Counted from the first letter of the stretch, positions 1 to 10,181 are shown. The stretch: DNA of 64,000 nt from an uncultured Collinsella sp. (GCA_900759565.1 CAAEVV010000051.1:57395-121394), one strand, 5' to 3'. The notes: a model not told the origin generated them from the letters alone. Numbers and translations are program-made.

Positions 1-1668
<1,668 letters not shown>

Positions 1669-1698
1669 TCGACGATTTCGCTTGTAGTTCGATATACG

Positions 1699-1747
1699 GG
1701 ACGGCCCCGCATTTCTCCAGATCGGGGAGATGCGGGGCCGTCCTTTT
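1699..1747 (+). terminator. Rho-independent terminator of proS
   Basis: A 14-bp perfect stem (ggacggccccgcat at 1699-1712 with atgcggggccgtcc at 1730-1743) is followed by TTTTAT. It lies 30 bases past the proS stop. Confidence 0.9.
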
Positions 1748-1770
1748 ATCTTGTGGCATCCTCGATATCT

Positions 1771-1814
1771 AAAAGGAAAACCCCACAGCCCATGCGAGCT
1801 GCGGGGTTTTCCTT
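1771..1814 (-). terminator. Terminator of the phosphotransferase gene
   Basis: The stem ggaaaacccc(a)cagc with gctg(c)ggggttttcc spans 1775-1812. It has A-tracts on its left side, giving a T-run on the minus strand, and lies 33 bases past the minus-strand stop at 1847. A shorter T/A symmetry suggests it may work in both directions. Confidence 0.8.
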
Positions 1815-1846
1815 GTGCCTCCGATGCGAAATAAATCGCTCAGATA

Positions 1847-2611
1847 TTACTGATAATCGACGACGTCGATCCAGTTCTTCAGGAACTCATCGTTCACGTT
1901 GCGCTTACGAGCGAGCTCGGAAGCGGCGACGATGCTCGTCCACTGACGCACGACCTGCATGGGCATGTCGGCGCGGTCGCAGTAGAGCTCCAGGTAGGCC
2001 TCAGCCTGATCCTTGCTGTTGAGGGCAAAGAGCAGGTAGGTGGTGGCAACGTCGGCAGCAGGGGAGCCCTGGGTGGCGTGTGCCCAGTCGCACACATAGA
2101 GCTGGCCGTCGTCGCCGACGATGACGTTGGAGGGGTTGAAGTCGCCGTGGCAGACCTTGAACTCCTTGGTCATGCCGTCCAGACGCTCCTGAAGGTTGTA
2201 GCGCGTGGTGGCATTGAGCTGATCAAGGCTGTCGATCATGCGGGCGTACTTGTCGCGCTGACGGTTTAGCAGCGGGGAGGTGTAGCCGTGGATCTCGATC
2301 TGGAGGTCGACGAACATCTCGAGGTACTCACCAAAGCGCTGGGGCTCGGCAGTCATCTTCTCGGCAAGGGTGGTGCCCGGAACCTTCTCGGTCACGAGCG
2401 CCCAGCCGTTGGCGTTCTCGAGCTGGGAAACCTCGAGCGCCTTGGGGCTGCGGATGCCGCACTCATTGATGCGGGCAAGATTCAAAGCCTCGTTGAACAC
2501 GTCGGAGACAGGCTTGGTCTCGTTAAAGACCTTGACAATCTTGTCGCCCAGGTCGTAAACGACCTTGTTGCCACGGCGGACGAGCTCGGTCTTGGAATCG
2601 GGTAGCAGCAT
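1847..2611 (-). CDS. Phosphotransferase of the aminoglycoside/choline kinase fold
   Basis: The 254-residue protein carries the Brenner motif HGDFNPSNVIV near residue 155 followed by CDWAHATQGSPAADVA, the catalytic and metal-binding Asp residues of the APH/choline kinase superfamily. The N-terminus has a kinase-like lobe (VRRGNKVVYDLGDKIVKVF, ALVTEKVPGTTLAEKM). It resembles the family sometimes annotated TIGR02172. The substrate is unknown and there is no resistance-cassette context, so drug modification should not be assumed. The ATG at 2611 has a good ribosome site (GAAAGGA) 8 bases upstream. It is transcribed in the same direction as adhE, 88 bases after it, separated by a strong hairpin. 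Confidence 0.75.
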   Translation of the reverse strand: MLLPDSKTELVRRGNKVVYDLGDKIVKVFNETKPVSDVFNEALNLARINECGIRSPKALEVSQLENANGWALVTEKVPGTTLAEKMTAEPQRFGEYLEMFVDLQIEIHGYTSPLLNRQRDKYARMIDSLDQLNATTRYNLQERLDGMTKEFKVCHGDFNPSNVIVGDDGQLYVCDWAHATQGSPAADVATTYLLFALNSKDQAEAYLELYCDRADMPMQVVRQWTSIVAASELARKRNVNDEFLKNWIDVVDYQ

Positions 2612-2643
2612 GGTTGCATCCTTTCAACGATGCGATAGAAGCG

Positions 2644-2682
2644 ACGGCGGGGGTGTGTGAAACACCCGTGCACCCCCGCCGT
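2644..2682. other. Strong intergenic hairpin between adhE and the kinase gene
   Basis: A 12-bp perfect stem (2644-2655 with 2671-2682) encloses a loop holding a second short stem. On the minus strand no T-run follows, so it is not a standard terminator. It may stabilise the adhE 3' end or act as a partial terminator before the downstream kinase gene. Confidence 0.55.
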
Positions 2683-2699
2683 TAAAAACCGTGCTAAAA

Positions 2700-5348
2700 C
2701 TAGCAGACGGCGTAATCCTGGGGCTCGCGGCCGTAGTAGGCGTCCAGGTAGAGCTCCTTGATCTCGCTCATGAGCGGGTAGCGCGGGTTGGCGCCGGTGC
2801 ACTGGTCGTTGAATGCCTGCTCGGTCATCTCGTCGAGGGTGTCGAGGAAGTACTGCTCGTCAACACCGTAGTCGGCGATGGTCTTCTTGACGCCGATGAA
2901 GTCCTTGAGCTCCTCGAGCTTCGTGATGAAGTTCTCGAAGACCTCCTTGTCGTCCTTGCCCTCGATGCCGCAGTACTTGGCCATCTCGGCGTAGTTGTGC
3001 AGCGCGTTGGGGTAAGGATACTGGGAGAAGGTACCCATCTTGACGGGAGCCTCGGCGGCGTTGTAGCGCATGACGCGGGTCAGGATGACGGCGTTGGCGA
3101 GGCCGTGGGGCAGGTGATGGAAAGCGCCGAGCTTGTGAGCCATGGAGTGGTTGAGGCCCAGGAAGGCGTTGGCGAAGGCCATACCGGCCATGCAAGAGGC
3201 GTTGTGCATCTCCTCGCGGGCGTGCGGGTCCTTGGCGCCGTTCGTGAAGCTGGAGGGCAGGTTCTCAAAGACGAGCTTGGCAGCGCGCTCGGAGAGGCCC
3301 TTGGTGTAGTCGGAAGCCATGATGGAGACGTAGGACTCGATGGCGTGGGTCATGACGTCGATGCCGGAGGCAGCGGTCAGGCCGCGCGGGGCGGTCATGC
3401 AGTTGTCGGCGTCGACGATAGCCATGTTGGGGAGCAGCGCGTAGTCGGCGAGCGGCCACTTGATGCCGGTCTCCTTGTCGGTGATGATGGCGAACGGCGT
3501 GCACTCGGAGCCGGTACCCGAGGAGGTCGGGACGGCGACGAAGTAGGCCTTCTTGCCCATCTCGGGGAAGGTGAAGATACGCTTGCGGATGTCCATGAAG
3601 TCCATGGCCATGTCCTCAAACTTGCACTCGGGGTGCTCGTACATCATCCACATGATCTTGCCGGCGTCCATAGCGGAGCCACCGCCGACGGCGATGATGA
3701 CGTCCGGCTCAAAGAGAGCCATCTGCTTGGCGCCGCGACGTGCGCACTGCAGCGACGGATCGGGCTCGACGTCGTAGAAGCAGTCGTGGGCGATGCCCAT
3801 CTCGTCGAGCTTGGCCTCGATGGCGCGGGTGTTGCCATTCTTGAAGAGGAACTGGTCGGTGACGATGAAGGCACGCTTCTTGCCCATGACGTTGCCCAGC
3901 TCGTCGAGGGCGACGGGCGTGGAACCCTTCTTGAAGTAGACCTTCTCGGGAGCGCGGAACCACAGCATGTTCTCACGGCGCTCGGCCACAGTCTTAACGT
4001 TGATCAAGTGCTTCACCCCAACGTTCTCGGAGACGGAGTTGCCGCCCCAGGAGCCGCAGCCCAGGGTCAGAGACGGCTTCATGCCAAAGTTGTACAGGTC
4101 ACCGATGCCGCCGTGCGAGGACGGGGTGTTGATGACGATACGGCAGGCCTTCATGACGTGCTCGAACAGGCTGATCTTCTCGGCCTGAGCGGGGTGCACG
4201 TACAGAGAGGCGGTGTGGCCCGGGCCACCGGCGAGCACCAGGTGCTCGGCCTTGTCGACGGCCTCCTGGAAGTCCTTGGCGTGGTACATGGCCAGGACCG
4301 GGGAGAGCTTCTCGTGGGAGAACTCCTCCTTGGCGGGGTCAGTGGAGGTGACCTCGGCGATCAGGATCTTGGTCTTGGCGGGAACCTCGATGCCGGCGAG
4401 CTCGGCGATCTTGGCAGCAGCCATGCCGGGGATGCGGTGATCGAGAGCGCCGTTCTTGAACATGGCGGCACGCAGGGCCTCCATCTCGGCACCCTGCTTG
4501 ACGAAGTAGCAGCCGCGCTTCTGGAACTCGGCCTTAACCTGGTCATAGATGCTGTCGATGACGGTCACGGACTGCTCGGAAGCGCAGATCATGCCGTTGT
4601 CGAAGGTCTTGGAGTGGATGATGGAGTTGACGGCGAGCAGCACGTCGGCGGTGTCGTCGATGACGACCGGGGTGTTACCGGCGCCAACGCCCAGGGCGGG
4701 CTTGCCCGAGGAGTAAGCGGCCTTGACCATGCCCGGGCCACCGGTGGCGAGGATGATGTCGACGTCGCGCATGACCATGTTAGTCAGCTCGATGGAGGGG
4801 ACATCGACCCAGCCGATGATGCCCTCGGGGGCGCCGGCCTTGACGGCGGCGTCAAGCACGAGCTTGGCGGCGGCGATGGTGCACTTGGCGGCAGCCGGGT
4901 GCGGGGAGATGATGATGGCGTTGCGGGTCTTCAGGCAGATCAGCGTCTTGAAGATCGCGGTGGAGGTGGGGTTGGTCGTCGGGATGACGGCGCCCACGAT
5001 GCCGATGGGCTCGGCGATCTTGGTGATGCCGTAAGCCTCGTCGCGCTCCAGGACACCACAGGTCTTGGTGTTCTTGTAAGCGTTGTAGATGTACTCTGCG
5101 GCGTAGTGGTTCTTGATGACCTTGTCCTCAAGAACGCCGCGGCCGGTCTCCTCGATGGCCATCTTCGCCAACGGGATACGAGCCTTGTTGGCGGCCATGG
5201 CGGCCTCATAGAAGATCTTGTCGACCTGCTCCTGCGTGTACGTAGCAAAAAGCGCCTGGGCCTCTCGCATCTGAGCGAGCTTGGCCTCAAGCGCCTCTAC
5301 GTTGTCCACAATTGCGGGAGTAGTGTTTTCCGGTGACTTTTTCACCAT
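2700..5348 (-). CDS. adhE: Bifunctional acetaldehyde-CoA / alcohol dehydrogenase
   Basis: This 882-residue fusion enzyme reduces acetyl-CoA to acetaldehyde and then ethanol, re-oxidising NADH during fermentation. The N-terminal half is a CoA-acylating aldehyde dehydrogenase with the catalytic Cys in GMICASEQSV (near residue 248) and the nucleotide-binding GPGMVKAAYSSGKPALGVGAGN. The C-terminal half is an iron-dependent alcohol dehydrogenase with GGGSAMDAGKIMW and the metal ligands in LNHSMAHKLGAFHHLPHG. Length is normal for AdhE, which forms filaments called spirosomes. The ATG at 5348 follows an AAGGAG site. It appears monocistronic. A clean 12-bp inverted repeat lies upstream of its likely promoter. 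Confidence 0.97.
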   Translation of the reverse strand: MVKKSPENTTPAIVDNVEALEAKLAQMREAQALFATYTQEQVDKIFYEAAMAANKARIPLAKMAIEETGRGVLEDKVIKNHYAAEYIYNAYKNTKTCGVLERDEAYGITKIAEPIGIVGAVIPTTNPTSTAIFKTLICLKTRNAIIISPHPAAAKCTIAAAKLVLDAAVKAGAPEGIIGWVDVPSIELTNMVMRDVDIILATGGPGMVKAAYSSGKPALGVGAGNTPVVIDDTADVLLAVNSIIHSKTFDNGMICASEQSVTVIDSIYDQVKAEFQKRGCYFVKQGAEMEALRAAMFKNGALDHRIPGMAAAKIAELAGIEVPAKTKILIAEVTSTDPAKEEFSHEKLSPVLAMYHAKDFQEAVDKAEHLVLAGGPGHTASLYVHPAQAEKISLFEHVMKACRIVINTPSSHGGIGDLYNFGMKPSLTLGCGSWGGNSVSENVGVKHLINVKTVAERRENMLWFRAPEKVYFKKGSTPVALDELGNVMGKKRAFIVTDQFLFKNGNTRAIEAKLDEMGIAHDCFYDVEPDPSLQCARRGAKQMALFEPDVIIAVGGGSAMDAGKIMWMMYEHPECKFEDMAMDFMDIRKRIFTFPEMGKKAYFVAVPTSSGTGSECTPFAIITDKETGIKWPLADYALLPNMAIVDADNCMTAPRGLTAASGIDVMTHAIESYVSIMASDYTKGLSERAAKLVFENLPSSFTNGAKDPHAREEMHNASCMAGMAFANAFLGLNHSMAHKLGAFHHLPHGLANAVILTRVMRYNAAEAPVKMGTFSQYPYPNALHNYAEMAKYCGIEGKDDKEVFENFITKLEELKDFIGVKKTIADYGVDEQYFLDTLDEMTEQAFNDQCTGANPRYPLMSEIKELYLDAYYGREPQDYAVC

Positions 5349-5388
5349 TTGTGTCTCCTTGCGATCGGAGATTTACCCTACGCCTTGC

Positions 5389-5397
5389 ATGATAGCA
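5389..5397 (-). promoter_or_regulatory. Extended -10 promoter of adhE
   Basis: On the minus strand the sequence reads TGC-TATCAT, an extended -10, about 40 bases before the adhE start. No good -35 is visible, which fits an extended -10 or activator-dependent promoter. Confidence 0.5.
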
Positions 5398-5440
5398 AGA
5401 AATTATTCGGCGAACGGTAAGATTCCTCTAAAAGGCACAC

Positions 5441-5470
5441 TAAAACGCTTCAATAAAATGAACCGTTTTA
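5441..5470. promoter_or_regulatory. Operator-like inverted repeat upstream of adhE
   Basis: TAAAACGCTTCA (5441-5452) and TGAACCGTTTTA (5459-5470) form 12-bp arms with one mismatch and a 6-base A/T spacer. The centre lies about 70 bases upstream of the inferred adhE start site, a position expected for an activator or redox regulator. The protein that binds is unknown. Confidence 0.55.
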
Positions 5471-5478
5471 ACTAAAAC

Positions 5479-5728
5479 TATCTGCCTGCTGCATCGCCCC
5501 GCTCATTGGGTACAGACTCTCATGAGTATTTCAATGGGAAAACGGGACATCTGTTTGATAATCGCTATTCGCGGGTCGCGGTTGAGTTGGACACACAGGC
5601 GGTGCAGCTACTCGATTACATCCATTTCAATCCCGTGTAAGGTGCGTCCGACTCGCTCGAGGCGTACCGTTAGTTACAAGGCATACCAGCTGCGCTATGA
5701 TCCCTTTGACATCTGCAAACCCTCATAT
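5479..5728 (+). pseudogene. Remnant of a Y1/IS200-like (RAYT-type) transposase
   Basis: Frame 1 from about 5500 reads EYFNGKTGHLFDNRYSRV (5524 onward) and then LLDYIHFNPV before a stop at 5638. This matches the conserved GHLF-x2-RY and YIH-x-NPV core of Y1 (PF01797) REP-associated transposases. After the stop, a one-base shift continues the family pattern (ASDSLEAYR) and a further shift gives SYKAYQLRYDPFDI, the usual SSY region. It is therefore a C-terminal fragment broken by a stop and two frameshifts, with no N-terminal HUH part visible. Confidence 0.6.
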
Positions 5729-5748
5729 AAGCCTGTCCCCAATGAGTG

Positions 5749-5784
5749 CAAAAAGGCGCCCTCCGTAAGGGAGGGCGCCTTTGG
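5749..5784 (-). terminator. Terminator of rpmB
   Basis: On the minus strand, GGCGCCCTCC and GGAGGGCGCC pair perfectly around a short loop and are followed by TTTTTG. It lies about 70 bases beyond the rpmB stop. Confidence 0.85.
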
Positions 5785-5850
5785 TAAGTTCTATGTGAAC
5801 GCGAGGTCTTTGACCCGGAGAGTCCGAGGTACTTGTTGGTAAGACCTTAT

Positions 5851-6039
5851 TTAGGAGCGCGCAACCTTGCCGGACTTGAGGCAGGTGGAGCAAACGTTCA
5901 TCTTGCGACGGTGACCATCGACGACGACGTAGACGCGCTGGATGTTGGGGCGGAACTTACGGTTGGTGACGCGGTGAGAGTGGCTGATGGAGCGACCGGC
6001 AACGGGGTGCTTACCGCAAACTTCGCAAACTTTGGACAT
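5851..6039 (-). CDS. rpmB: 50S ribosomal protein L28
   Basis: The 62-residue protein starts MSKVCEVCGKHPVAG and ends CSTCLKSGKVARS. It has two CxxC pairs, so it is the zinc-binding (C+) form of L28. An ATG 16 codons upstream is open in frame, but the ATG at 6039 is preceded by a near-perfect AGGAGGGT site and matches the family start. It is a single-gene unit with its own promoter and terminator. Confidence 0.96.
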   Translation of the reverse strand: MSKVCEVCGKHPVAGRSISHSHRVTNRKFRPNIQRVYVVVDGHRRKMNVCSTCLKSGKVARS

Positions 6040-6093
6040 AACTGACCCTCCTTGGGCGACAAACGAACATGTCGCGTTAACAAACAAGCCTGA

Positions 6094-6102
6094 ACTATAG
6101 CA
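6094..6102 (-). promoter_or_regulatory. Extended -10 promoter of rpmB
   Basis: On the minus strand TGC-TATAGT lies 55 bases upstream of the rpmB start. The same GTGCTATAGT string occurs before rpsT at 18781-18790, so the two ribosomal protein genes share promoter architecture. From 6103 to about 6350 I see no gene, only A/T-rich DNA leading to the pyr leader. Confidence 0.6.
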
Positions 6103-6353
6103 CAGAAGCAGCTCCCTGTGCGTAATCTACACAGAGATATTTCTCTTTTGGCGATAGTGCTCACGCCACGGCCCTGGACGTAGATCCGATTTGCGTGCTG
6201 CAGAGGGGATTATGCCAGCTCGTGCGTATGTTTTCAAGCTCGTCCCACAAATATATATAGGTTTATTGAGCATTGGGCTCCGTTTACGGATTGCTCTGTA
6301 TTTATGCTCGCAATTAAGCTCGAGGTTGGCTACACTATCCCTTGACCATTAAA

Positions 6354-6452
6354 GGGGTACGAGATACCCACATGGAATTACATAGCTGCCAAAGAGCAGT
6401 CCTTCCTGTGGGTGTCTGGTCCGCTTTAAGCGGTCGGGCATCTATTTTTTTG
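6354..6452 (+). promoter_or_regulatory. PyrR-type attenuator of the pyr operon
   Basis: Three overlapping RNA folds are visible. A 5' hairpin pairs GGGTA (6355-6359) with TACCC (6365-6369) around the loop CGAGA and would be the anti-antiterminator bound by PyrR. A 15-bp antiterminator pairs 6362-6377 with 6403-6417. A 13-bp terminator with one bulge pairs 6411-6424 with 6430-6442 and is followed by TATTTTTTTG. The antiterminator uses 6365-6369, needed by the first hairpin, and 6411-6417, needed by the terminator, so the folds exclude each other as in the Bacillus pyr system. With UMP-bound PyrR the terminator should form. Confidence 0.85.
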
Positions 6453-6490
6453 ACTGTGTCAGCAGTCAAGACATGTGAGGAAGGAGATCG

Positions 6491-7075
6491 ATGGGCACGA
6501 CTTCCCCCAAGGCGGTCATCATGGACGAGACCGCCGTCAATCGAGCGATGACCCGCATCGCGCACGAGATTCTCGAGCGCAACGAGGGCTGTGAAGACCT
6601 CGCTCTGGTCGGCATCGTCACGCGCGGCGACCTTCTGGCAAAGAAGCTCGCCGAGGAGATCAAGGAGATCGAGGGCGTCGAAGTTCCGCTCGGCAGCCTG
6701 GACATCAGCTTCTACCGCGATGACTATGCGACCAATTTCGCTCCCGCGATCCACGCCACCAACATTCCCTTTAGCGTCGACGGCAAGCGCGTCGTGCTGG
6801 TGGACGACATCCTGTACACGGGTCGTACCATCCGCGCTGCTCTGGACGCCGTCATGGACCTGGGCCGTCCGAGCCGTATTGAGCTGGCAGTTCTCGTTGA
6901 CCGCGGTCACCGCGAGCTCCCCATCTCGCCGGACTTTGTCGGCAAGAACGTTCCCTCGTCGCATGAGGAGAACGTGCACCTATATATGAAGGAAGTCGAC
7001 GGCCACACTGCCGTCGAGATTAACGACGTCGCGCCGGGTTCCCACGTGGGCTCCGCGCCGCTGGGAGGTGAGTAG
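6491..7075 (+). CDS. pyrR: PyrR, pyr mRNA-binding attenuation regulator / uracil phosphoribosyltransferase
   Basis: The 194-residue protein has the PRPP-binding motif VVLVDDILYTGRTIRAALDAV and the PyrR-type LVGIVTRGDLLAKKL and ELAVLVDRGHRELPI segments. Family members bind pyr leader RNA when charged with UMP or UTP and promote termination; most also convert uracil to UMP. It is the first gene after the attenuator and would regulate its own operon. The ATG follows GAAGGAG. Confidence 0.96.
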   Translation: MGTTSPKAVIMDETAVNRAMTRIAHEILERNEGCEDLALVGIVTRGDLLAKKLAEEIKEIEGVEVPLGSLDISFYRDDYATNFAPAIHATNIPFSVDGKRVVLVDDILYTGRTIRAALDAVMDLGRPSRIELAVLVDRGHRELPISPDFVGKNVPSSHEENVHLYMKEVDGHTAVEINDVAPGSHVGSAPLGGE

Positions 7076-7079
7076 TACC

Positions 7080-8024
7080 GTGGCGTTCAACCATAAGCAC
7101 CTGATCGACATTACCGAGTACTCCGAAGAGGACATCAAGCTCATCCTCGAGACCGCCAAGGCGTTCTCCGAGGTCAACGAGCGTGCGATCAAGAAGGTCC
7201 CCACGCTCAAGGGTAAGACCATCGTCAACATGTTCAACGAGCCCTCGACGCGCACCCGCAGCTCCTTCGAGCTCGCCGAGAAGCGCCTTTCGGCCGACAG
7301 CCTCAACTTTGGCGGTTCCTCGACTTCTACGGTCAAGGGCGAGAGCCTCGTCGACACCGTCGAGACCCTCAACGCCTACAAGATCGACTGCATCGTCGTG
7401 CGCGACAAGCACGCCGGCGCGCCCTATATCGTCACGCAGAATTCGCCCGCGAGCGTTATCTGCGCCGGCGACGGCAAGCACAACCACCCCACGCAGGCCC
7501 TGCTGGACCTGTACACCATTTGGCAGCACAAGGGTGACTTCCACGGTCTGAAGGTCGCTGTCGTCGGCGACATCTCCCACTCCCGTGTCTGCGGCTCGCT
7601 GATCCCCGCCCTTAAGATCATGGGCTGCGAGACCTACGCCGTCGCCCCCGGCACGCTGCTGCCTCCGGCACCCGAGGTCCTGGGCTGCGACCACGTGACG
7701 AGCGATCTCGATTCCGTCCTGCCCGAGCTGGACGTCGTCTACATGCTGCGCGTGCAGCAGGAGCGCCTCGAGGGTGCCCCGTTCCCGACCATTCGCGAGT
7801 ACCACAAGCTCTTCGGCCTGACCAAGGACCGCGAGAAGCTCATGAAGCCCGACGCGATCATCTGCCACCCGGGCCCCATCAACCGCGGTGTCGAGTTCGA
7901 CTCTTATATGGCCGACCACCCGCAACGCTCCGTCATCCTGGAGCAGGTCTACGCCGGTATCTGCGTGCGTATGGCTATCCTGTATCTGCTGCTTGGAGGT
8001 GCCGATAATGGCCTTGCTTCTTAA
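7080..8024 (+). CDS. pyrB: Aspartate carbamoyltransferase, catalytic chain
   Basis: It joins carbamoyl phosphate to aspartate in the first committed step of UMP synthesis. The 314-residue protein has the carbamoyl-phosphate loop STRTRSSFELA, the swinging KGES loop, HNHPTQALLD and the HPGPINRGVEF end region. The GTG at 7080 (MAFNHKHL) is chosen because GGAGGT ends 11 bases before it; a GTG at 7068 would place the ribosome site inside the coding sequence. The start lies 4 bases after pyrR. No pyrI regulatory subunit is present. Confidence 0.95.
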   Translation: MAFNHKHLIDITEYSEEDIKLILETAKAFSEVNERAIKKVPTLKGKTIVNMFNEPSTRTRSSFELAEKRLSADSLNFGGSSTSTVKGESLVDTVETLNAYKIDCIVVRDKHAGAPYIVTQNSPASVICAGDGKHNHPTQALLDLYTIWQHKGDFHGLKVAVVGDISHSRVCGSLIPALKIMGCETYAVAPGTLLPPAPEVLGCDHVTSDLDSVLPELDVVYMLRVQQERLEGAPFPTIREYHKLFGLTKDREKLMKPDAIICHPGPINRGVEFDSYMADHPQRSVILEQVYAGICVRMAILYLLLGGADNGLAS

Positions 8025-9297
8025 GAATGCCCACGTCGTCGACCCGTCCGTCGAGCTTGACGGTGTCGTTGACGTCCTGATTGACGGCGACAAGATCGCC
8101 GAGGTCGGTGAGAATCTCGCTGCCGAGGGAGCCGAGGTCCGCGACCTTTCCGGCAAGTACCTCGTCCCCGGCCTGGTGGATATGCACGTTCACCTTCGCG
8201 AGCCCGGCTACGAGGTCAAAGAGGACATCGAGAGCGGCACCCGCGCAGCTGCCAAGGGCGGCTTTACCGGCGTGTGCTCCATGCCCAATACCGATCCCGT
8301 CACCGATAACGGCACCGTTGTGGAGTTCGTCAAGTCCCGTGCTGCCGAGGTCGGTCACTGCCGCGTCTATCCGTCGGGCGCCATGACCCGCGGTCTTAAG
8401 GGCGAGGCCATGTCCGAGATGGGCGATATGGTCGCCCACGGCGCCGTCGCCTTCACCGACGACGGTCGTGGCGTGCAGGGCGCGGGCATGCTCCGTCGCT
8501 GCATGGACTACGGCAAGATGTTCGGCAAGGTCTTTATGAGCCACTGCCAGGACGAGGACCTGGTCGGCCACGGCCAGATCAACGAGGGCAAGGTTTCGAC
8601 CCGTCTGGCTCTCGAGGGCTGGCCGGCTGCCGGCGAGGAGCTCCAGATCGCCCGTGACATTGAGATCGCCAAGCTGACCGGTGCCAAGCTGCACATCCAG
8701 CACATCTCCACCTCTCACGGTCTCGAGCTCGTGCGTGCCGGTAAGGCCGCCGGCGTTCAGGTTACCTGCGAGGCCACCCCGCACCACATGTTCCTGACCG
8801 AGAACGACCTGGACGAGACCTACAACACCTCGCTCAAGGTCAACCCGCCGCTGCGTACCGAGGAGGATGCCGAGGCCATCCGTCAGGGCGTCATCGACGG
8901 CACCGTCGACGCTATCGTCACCGATCACGCTCCCCACACCCCGTGGGAGAAGGCCCGCGAGTTCGAGCTTGCGCCCTTTGGTATGATCGGCCTCGAGACC
9001 TCGCTGTCGCTCGTACTCACCGAGCTGGTCAACACGGGCAAGATGAGCATGGGCCGCATGGTCGAGCTCATGGCCATCAAACCGCGTGAGATCCTGGGTC
9101 TCGACCAGGTTCAGGTCAAGGCGGGCTCCGTTGCCGACCTGACCGTGTTCGACGCGTCCGCCACCTGGACGGTTGGCGAGGACGGTTACGAGTCGCGCGC
9201 CGAAAACTCCGGTTTCGCCGGCCGCACGCTTACCGGCCGTGCCACCGATGTGTTTGTCGGCGGTAAGCAGACGCTCGCCGACGGCTGCATCTGCTAG
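8008..9297 (+). CDS. pyrC: Dihydroorotase
   Basis: It cyclises carbamoyl-aspartate to dihydroorotate. The 429-residue class I enzyme has the zinc motif DMHVHLREPG, the metal-bridging Lys region and VTDHAPH. The ATG at 8008 (MALLLKNAHVVDP) has a GGAGGT site 8 bases upstream and overlaps the pyrB end by 17 bases. Longer readings into pyrB are shadows. It sits within the translationally coupled pyr operon. Confidence 0.95.
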   Translation: MALLLKNAHVVDPSVELDGVVDVLIDGDKIAEVGENLAAEGAEVRDLSGKYLVPGLVDMHVHLREPGYEVKEDIESGTRAAAKGGFTGVCSMPNTDPVTDNGTVVEFVKSRAAEVGHCRVYPSGAMTRGLKGEAMSEMGDMVAHGAVAFTDDGRGVQGAGMLRRCMDYGKMFGKVFMSHCQDEDLVGHGQINEGKVSTRLALEGWPAAGEELQIARDIEIAKLTGAKLHIQHISTSHGLELVRAGKAAGVQVTCEATPHHMFLTENDLDETYNTSLKVNPPLRTEEDAEAIRQGVIDGTVDAIVTDHAPHTPWEKAREFELAPFGMIGLETSLSLVLTELVNTGKMSMGRMVELMAIKPREILGLDQVQVKAGSVADLTVFDASATWTVGEDGYESRAENSGFAGRTLTGRATDVFVGGKQTLADGCIC

Positions 9298-9389
9298 CAT
9301 AGCCTTATCGCTTTTGTGCGCGGTGCCCTTGCGGTGCCGCGCTTTCTGTTCGTTTTGACCATGCAACCGCATGGGGGATTGGAGCGTCT

Positions 9390-10181
9390 ATGCCCACACC
9401 TTCCACTGCACGCATGCACGACTTCGAGGTCGTCTCGAACCGGGAGATTGCCGACGGCATCTTCTCGCTCGTCATCTCGGCCCCCAAGCTTGCAAGTGCG
9501 CTCAAGCCCGGTCAGTTTGTGAACATCGCCGTACCCGGCGATGCGTCCTCGCTGCTTCGCGTGCCCCTGAGCTACTACCGCGCCGACGCCGAGGCCGGCA
9601 CCGTCGAGCTGTGGTACGCCGTCGTGGGCGACGATACTCGTCGTTTGTCCCAGATGGGCCCTGGCTCCACCTCTAACCTGCTGGGCCCCGGTGGCCGTGG
9701 CTGGATGGTACCCGAGGGCACCAGGAAGGCCCTGCTCGTCGCCGGTGGCATCGGTGTTCCGCCCGTGCTGTGCCTTGCCGACAAGCTTTCCGAGCAGGGT
9801 GTGGCCGTCGACGTGTGCTTGGGCTTTGGCACCGCTTCCAAGGCCGTGGGTGTCGATGAGTTCCGCGCGCTGGGCGCCACAGTTAACGTGTGCACCGATG
9901 ATGGCACGCTGGGCACGCACGGTTTTTGCACCGACCCGGCAGCTGAGCTGCTCGGCGAGGGCGGCTACGACTATGTGGCCAGCTGTGGCCCCGCTGTCAT
10001 GATGAAGAAAGTCGCCGCCGCTGCCGCCGAGGCCGGTGCGTACTGCGAGGTGTCGCTTGAGCGCATGATGAGCTGTGGCTTTGGCGCCTGCAACACCTGC
10101 AATGTCGAGACGGTCGACGGTATGAAGGGTGCTTGCATGTGCGGCCCTGTGTTCGATGCTTCCAAGGTGGTGGTCTTCTAG
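9390..10181 (+). CDS. pyrK: Dihydroorotate dehydrogenase B, electron-transfer subunit
   Basis: PyrK passes electrons from PyrD FMN through FAD and a [2Fe-2S] cluster to NAD+. The 263-residue protein has the flavin-binding RVPLSYYRADAE segment, the NAD-binding GGIGVPP, and the C-terminal cluster motif CGFGACNTC with a further Cys in GACMCGPVFD. A 92-base gap from pyrC holds no terminator that I can see. The ATG at 9390 follows GGGGGATTGGAG. Confidence 0.94.
   Translation: MPTPSTARMHDFEVVSNREIADGIFSLVISAPKLASALKPGQFVNIAVPGDASSLLRVPLSYYRADAEAGTVELWYAVVGDDTRRLSQMGPGSTSNLLGPGGRGWMVPEGTRKALLVAGGIGVPPVLCLADKLSEQGVAVDVCLGFGTASKAVGVDEFRALGATVNVCTDDGTLGTHGFCTDPAAELLGEGGYDYVASCGPAVMMKKVAAAAAEAGAYCEVSLERMMSCGFGACNTCNVETVDGMKGACMCGPVFDASKVVVF

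Noticed and set aside
1847..2611. Aminoglycoside resistance gene
   Set aside because: Only the general kinase fold is shared; codon use matches the host and there is no mobile context.
2691..5336. 881-codon open frame on the plus strand opposite adhE
   Set aside because: It is a mirror of the adhE codon pattern in high-G+C DNA, Val/Leu/Gly/His-rich with no recognisable domain, whereas the minus strand encodes a complete AdhE.
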